Below, piece after piece: positions 32,815-64,000 of a stretch of 64,000 bases of DNA. Source of the stretch: Liolophura sinensis (Eukaryota; Mollusca; Polyplacophora; Chitonida; Chitonidae); the NCBI RefSeq assembly GCF_032854445.1, contig NC_088307.1:27320547-27384546 (forward strand), written 5' to 3'. A program made the position numbers and the translations under genes. The notes below the pieces were generated by a model that did no database searches, had not been told where the DNA came from, and worked only from the letters and a program-made list of their open reading frames with translations. Position 1 is the first letter of the stretch. The number at the start of each line of letters is the position of its first letter.

Positions 32815-33600
32815 ACCAAACATGGCGCCACCTCTAGGCACAATATACTGGATGGCAGTATCACCAAACATGGCACCGCCCCTAGGCACAATATACTGGA
32901 TGACAGTACCGCCGAACATGGCACCGCCCCTAGGCACAATATACTGGATGACAGTACCGCCGAACATGGCGCCGCCCCTAGGCACAATATACTGGATGAC
33001 AGTATCACCAAACATGGCACCGCCCCTAGGCACAATATACTGGATGACAGTACCGCCGAACATGGCGTCGCCTCTAGGTACAATATACTGGATGGCAGTA
33101 TCACCAAACATGGCACCGCCCCTAGGCACAATATACTGGATGACAGTACCGCCGAATATGGCGCCGCCCCTAGGCACAATATACTGGATGACAGTACCGC
33201 CGAATATGGCGCCGCCCCTAGGCACAATATACTGGATGACAATACCGCCGAACATGGCGCCGCCCCTAGGCACAATATACTGGATGACAGTACCGCTGAA
33301 CATGGCGCCGCCCCTAGGCACACTATATTGGATGACAGTACCGCCGAACATGGCGCCGCCCCTAGGCACAATATACTGGATGACAGTAACGCCGAACATG
33401 GCGCCGCCTCTAGGCACAATATACTGGATGGCAGTATCACCAAACATGGCACCGCCCCTAGGCACAATATACTGGATGACAGTACCGCCGAACATGGCGC
33501 CGCCTCTAGGCACAATATACTGGATGACAGTATCACCAAACATGACGCCCCAAACCCCCCGAGCACCACCCAAGACACAATATACTGGATGACAGTACCA
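32815..33600. repeat. 48-bp minisatellite, about 16 copies, open in four frames
   Basis: Units contain ACAATATACTGGATGACAGT, ACCGCCGAACATGGCGCC and GCCCCTAGGC. The period is 16 codons, so frames free of stops in one unit stay open throughout; this gives four overlapping open frames of 256-281 codons on both strands (peptide unit NMAPPLGTIYWMTVPP in one). No splice, signal or family evidence supports a protein. Confidence 0.95.
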
Positions 33601-33724
33601 CAAATTCCCACTTAGACAATAAAGCCACGTGGTCTAACTCACATACTTTGATTGCGTATGTACATATGGTCGCATTGATATATCTTGATATAAGAAAATT
33701 ACTCTCCACAATCCGTAATCCATA

Positions 33725-33800
33725 TTTTTCCACTAATAGGATGGCTGTCATGGTGAACACCCACGACCATCCGCAGGTTGCTGCTCCACCTTCCCACGTA
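33725..33800 (-). mobile_element. SINE scrap
   Basis: AACACCCACGACCATCCGCA and GGTTGCTG..CCACCTTCCCAC remain from the SINE body. Confidence 0.55.
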
Positions 33801-33949
33801 CAATGTTTTCGGTGACCTATCGACCAATAGGCAAACCTCTACCACATGGTCACCTATGGACTGAACGCCAAGCCCCCTAACACGTGGTCACCTATCGACT
33901 CAAAGGCAAGCCCCATATCACGTGGTCACGACCCGATAGGCTGCAGCTA

Positions 33950-34200
33950 CATGTGAGTGAGTGCCTGGGGTTTAACGTCTTACTTAGCAATTTTTCAGTC
34001 ATATGACGACGAAGGACTTCTTAGAGTGTATGTAATGAGCCTCCTTGTTGCAGGACGGATTTCCACCGCTCTTTTATCTAGTGATGCTTCACTGAGACGC
34101 CTTACCAAGTAATCGCCCCACCCGAGCCATTATACTGATACGGGTCAACCAGTGGTTGCACTGTCCCCTTCGTACTGAACGCCAAGCGGCAGCTACATGT
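33950..34200 (+). mobile_element. Second SINE/dispersed repeat type
   Basis: GTGAGTGAGTGCCTGGGGTT, TAACGTCTTACTTAGCAATT, TTCAGTCATATGACGACGA and a CCATTATACTGATACGGGTC 3' part. A related copy is at 42225-42480 (CCATTATACTGACACTGGGC), and a short piece is at 50263-50340 (GGCTTAACGCCACATCGGCA). It differs from the main SINE family. Confidence 0.6.
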
Positions 34201-37200
34201 ATGCGTCTACATATTTACCTAACAGGAAAATCCGCTACTGGTATAAACATAAACCAGTCACATACCCTTGAAGACAAAAAAAAAACTCCCCCAAAAATTG
34301 GACTGACGGGTAAAAATTTATTCGTCACAAAGAATCGCTGATTTGTACAAGTGTTAAATTCTTGACAATTGGAATTTTACTTTTTATGCTTGTACATGTA
34401 GGCATGAGCAATATTCCTTTTGGTCTTCTTTTCATCAAGATCCATAATCCTTTACCAAGTGAAAAAAAAAAAACGTGTAACGTTCTGCACCTACGGGTTA
34501 ATCCATAAAATGCAAGACAGTTTGTTGAAATCTCGGGTTTGTTTAGCATAACGCACATTCACGGGAGTCCACATGGCACACAGTTTAACATCTAGGAAAG
34601 AACGTGAAGTAAACAAGTTATGTGGCAGTGAATGGTTTCATGGAACAGGTATACATATAGAGACGACTTTCTCCGGAGATTATTGGACAAAATTTGACCC
34701 AACTTTACTAAATTCTCGTATTCACTCCTGTTATAGTCATATCTTATTACATGCAAATTTCGTGCCATAAAGCGTGATGTTGGGTTATGTGAATTCCATT
34801 TCACATACGTAAGCTCCAGAAACGCACGACGCCTGAAAAAGGACTGCTTGATTTTAACGCCATTCTCCGGACAGCTGAAGAATTTGTTTTTGAGTCCCAT
34901 TTTGGCCAGAATCTCTGATGTCGCCTCTTTCATTAAGATCCAATTTTCATTCTTTTATTCAATTTTTTAAGTTTTTTTTTTACACGAGATTCAGAACAAG
35001 ATGACAACTTGACGCTGAGACATTATGACAGACAGACAGACAGATCGACAGACCGACAATCAGACAAAGAAAGCATTCACAGAAAGAAGAGAGTATTATG
35101 CAATTTTGTTCTTGAATCTCCATAACTTCTTGCATCTCCATTCACTCAAATAAAATATATTTCTGACACACTAATATTCTTTAATAAACACAAAGCTATT
35201 ACAATTAACTGGGTACTACTAAGAAGAAAACTTAAGTTTGAAGCTGTGTAGTAGGCATAAGGAGACATTAAGGAATCACCAAACAATCTGCTTCGCCATT
35301 CCAATAAAACATATTTTAGCCACCACACGACGTAACAACCACTGGGAATTGATGTAAAAATTTTCAGCATTATACATACCATAAACAACTGTTTACTTCT
35401 ATCGCCTAATTCTGATTTCAGAGAAAAAAAAAAACAACAACTTTTAAAATTCTAAAAATGTCTTTCTATATGGAAACTGTTCCTCACATTATGCAACATA
35501 CAAATGCTACCAAATTTTAAAATTTATCTATCGAAATGCAATTGTAAAATTCTAGTCCACACTGGATCATGTGCATGTAAATACATGTAGTTTCACAGAA
35601 ACATAGTAAAGTGACAGTAAATACCCCATTCAAAAAAGGGTAATGTGCTCTGAATGCTCACTGTAAATATTATATATACATGCGACGCAATATGCTTTCC
35701 AGTGGATTATTAATGTCCATATATGACTGGCTAAAGTAAAAGGGAACAAAGGTGTCAAGAGGCAAGACCATTTACGTCCAAAACTACCTTTATAATTTTT
35801 CTTTCAGATTTTGCGGAAGCTAAATAAAATAGTGTACCTCTTGAATTCTATGGTGGGCTTGATCGACAACATTGGCAATGCTGGGTATTTGAACTGGAAT
35901 CCAAACATTAGAATGGATTGTACACTCAAAACAATCTTAAAAAATCTAACAAAAACACATAGGGTAGCTTTGGGTACACTCTGAAGTGATTTTTTCACTC
36001 ATGTCATTCACTTTTTTGTTTTCATTAACTTTAGATGCATAATGAAGGTTTATAAAACAGTAAATATTAAAACACGTGCAAACACACGAAACAAAAATTA
36101 TTATTTCTAAGAAGTGCCCTAAACATAGAGTTTAAATACGTCATTAGCCACCCACAAGTGTTTTGACGAAAATATAACAGAGAGAGCTTCTGTTTTTTAA
36201 CTTGTGAGTATCAGAAGAACACGAAACATTCAACGTGGGATATTTAGATCCCGAAACAAGACAACAGCGTCGACAAAATCCTGTGCAGCATGAATACTTT
36301 AACTAATCTACCTTGTAAAGTCTTTAAAGGTTTAATCGCTGTAAGTAATCCAAGTGTACACTTGGGGTGATTTTAAACCTACGAGCAGTACAGCAATGAG
36401 GAACATTTCCCGCCTAAACCCGGGACGTAGCTATGCACTCTACTGTAAATTCCTCTCTTTGCCTTGACCATTTTTATGGGCAATCTGGTAACATAATACT
36501 CATGTATTACATTAAACCGGTGGTTCATCCAGCTTGGACCCGAGTCGCCATTGCATGGGAAAATGTACCTCATTGATGACAAGGTCACGGGGATGATAGC
36601 TATCCACAGTGAAGTACAATACATGATATATACAGTGGAAAAATCTTCGTTTCAAGCGAACTTGTAAGCTGAACTGGCACGTCTTTAACACAAGTTTAAA
36701 GGAACAAATAAAACACTATCCAAATCACAGTAAGTTTACCTGTTTAGGTGTTCCGTAAAGTGCATGAGGTATTTGAGGTCTATATACAGGTTGATGAAAT
36801 ATTCTCCTGTGCACGGAGGTAAAAAAAAAGCGCCTTTCTCGTTGAACAATGTAAAAACATCTTCAATGCCTTGATCCCGTAAGTACCGATCTTGATGTCT
36901 TTCGAAACTTTCCAACAATTTTTTTCATTCCTGGGCTTGAACTGAAGAGTTAAATTTTCCTCTTGATTTCCCAAATCTCAACTTTGTGGACATGTTTCTA
37001 GAATCAAACAACATTTAGCAACGGAAAGGCCTTTTTTACCCTTCGGCTCGAGAGAAATTCATTCCTCAACCCATCCGAGGGACAATGGTTTTATATTTGG
37101 CACTTATGTAAGCACTACTTTCAGCCACCAACAAAACATGTTTAAACTGCTTTTTACTAGGGCCACTAATGAGTTGTAAATTATTCCTTAGAGGAGGACA

Positions 37201-38715
37201 ATCTCGTTGATATACTGACATAAAAGGAAGCTATCCGCAATGGACCATTCATGCTTTTGCAAAAATCAGTTTGGTGTAAAAGCCATAACGCACGATTCAT
37301 TAGGAAACATTTCTGTTTACATGGAGAATGCCTTGACACAGATTTACCGAATCATTCTTGTCAAAATGATAAACACTTGATGAAGTCTGGTCGCTGACCC
37401 CAGTCAGTCTTATAATATCGCTTGATCCGTAAAATAAATTTGTATAAGATGCTTCCGAATGTTTTCGTATCCATAAAATCAGTTTAACAAAAAATCCTTA
37501 AGAATCTACATTATTTACCCCCACAATGGATTCTTCACAAACGAAATTACATGAGCTAATTTCACCAAAAAGAACATCACAAATTTTCTGGACCCTTTTG
37601 CTTAAACTCATTGTAATTAAGTTTAATGTAGGCTACATGTACATATACGCAACAGTTTAGAACGCCACCAACAAAGAAGTATTTACCAACCAGACGCAAT
37701 CAACCGATATAATATCGGTGACTTCACGAAAAAAAGATAGACAAATAATTAATCAGATCTACTTGTCGAATGATGAAGACAACTGAATATGATTGTTTGG
37801 GTGATTGAGTGATTGACTGGTTGGGTGGAGTTTGAATTGAATAGGATATAAAGTAACATGAGACTAGGTAAGGTACAGAAATCATATTCGGGTTATGTAA
37901 AATAAATATGAGGTCGTGGTTTCGTTTAGTTGATTTTTGTCGTTTTAACACAGTTACATGTACATGTATGTGACACTGAACACATGGACGTACACACATA
38001 CAGGCTGACAAACACACCAAACTTTAATATGTATATGTCTAACTAACACAGGGTTTGTCCCCACCCCTCTGTGGAGCTGTCAAACCAGGACACCCGAAGT
38101 TCTCTCTCATATCTACCAGGCTACTTTGAAGCAATGAAGCATTGTATTGAGAAATCAGCTTTTTAACAACCAACAGTTATGTAAGTTCAATAAATACTTA
38201 TTTAAGTATAGGTCTATCATCAACAGGAATTTATCCCTTGGATGTTTTTGTGATCAAATTTGGCAGACACAAATGACTGATTGCTTTTCTAACTGTCCAT
38301 AAAATATGGTCTAGAAGGATTGTACGACATGTGGGTTTATTTGAAACATGAAATATTCATCGCAAACAAAGCCAGAAGTCCACGAAAACAAAATAACTCA
38401 AGACAGCTACGCTTGGAATGGTTAGAGGTTCAAATCCACAAAATGAGGAATAGGAACTGGAGAAGTGGAAGTAGATCCAGACGTGTAAAATGCTAATGCT
38501 TCCACCCTACATTGACAAACGTGGACGACCTTTAAGGGGTTACCTGGTTAAACACTTCGAAGGCCTGTCACCCGTTGCAAGAGAATAAGCGCTAGCGGGC
38601 CCTGCCTTGACAGCTGTCCCTACACATCTATGTACATATCCCAGAAAACATAGAGTTTTCCCCCTTATACAAAATATACTGTTATCTTGTGCTAGAGTGC
38701 AGCACGGGGCTACTG
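34200..38715. other. Convergent gap, no gene recognised; may hold the minus-gene 3' UTR
   Basis: AT-rich sequence without a supported open frame. There is a (GACA)n-like tract at 35026-35070. The first TTTATT on the plus strand downstream of the minus-gene stop (an AATAAA on the minus strand) is 38336-38341, about 375 bases after the stop and so a plausible polyadenylation signal. Confidence 0.45.

Positions 38716-64000
<25,285 letters not shown>

Noticed and set aside
32766-33615. Four overlapping frames of 256-281 codons as genes
   Set aside because: They are a consequence of a 48-bp array without stops; there is no splice, signal or domain evidence. Kept only as a repeat.
34592-34933. 113-codon minus-strand frame in the convergent gap
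   Set aside because: No recognisable domain, AT-rich composition, no supporting neighbours. It may be part of an unrecognised dispersed repeat.

Overview
This is animal (metazoan) nuclear DNA. The coding sequence is cut into many short exons with GT-AG borders. The proteins are extracellular-matrix laminin chains. The introns are full of minisatellites, tRNA-headed SINEs and MITEs. The SINE body (a GGAAACCC..ACCATCCGCAGGTTGCTG-type core with an AAATA tail) is of a kind I associate with molluscs, so a bivalve or gastropod-like lophotrochozoan is my best guess. That part is inference.

The window holds two laminin genes pointing at each other, tail to tail. Both run off the window at their 5' ends. 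The plus-strand gene has 20 visible exons from 2431 to 29273. They encode the end of one LE module, a laminin IV type A (L4) domain, six and a half LE modules and a coiled coil of about 590 residues, ending in a Cys-containing tail. The minus-strand gene has 19 visible exons from 64000 down to 38716 with the same domain order. It is a clear laminin gamma-1-type chain, with the nidogen-binding loop DPNAV and a C-terminal LPEGCF. The plus-strand chain is also gamma-like: it has an L4 domain, no LG domains, no beta-knob and a near-terminal Cys. It is divergent, however. It has lost the nidogen loop, has a different LE/coil junction (CGDCFDDW) and carries only three residues after its last Cys. 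Exon phases close exactly in both genes (1221 and 1093 visible codons), which supports the exon models.

Layout: 1-2290 is a 38-bp minisatellite inside the first (partial) plus-gene intron. 2431-29273 is the plus gene. 29274 to about 30030 is its likely 3' UTR. 30030-38715 is a gene-poor convergent gap with a 76-bp array, a 48-bp array and a second SINE type. 38716-64000 is the minus gene, whose introns hold large 72-, 86/82-, 22-, 60-, 46- and 34-bp arrays. A hAT-like DNA transposon with an open transposase frame sits inside the 46-bp array.

The least ordinary feature is that three tandem arrays begin exactly at an exon-intron border and so copy a 5' splice site many times. These are the 49-bp array after plus exon 5, the degenerate array after plus exon 13, and the 86/82-bp array after minus exon 12, where each unit also has an acceptor-like AG. 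Biologically, the two genes would supply gamma-type chains for laminin heterotrimers in basement membrane. The minus gene could supply a nidogen-linked chain and the plus gene a chain without that link.
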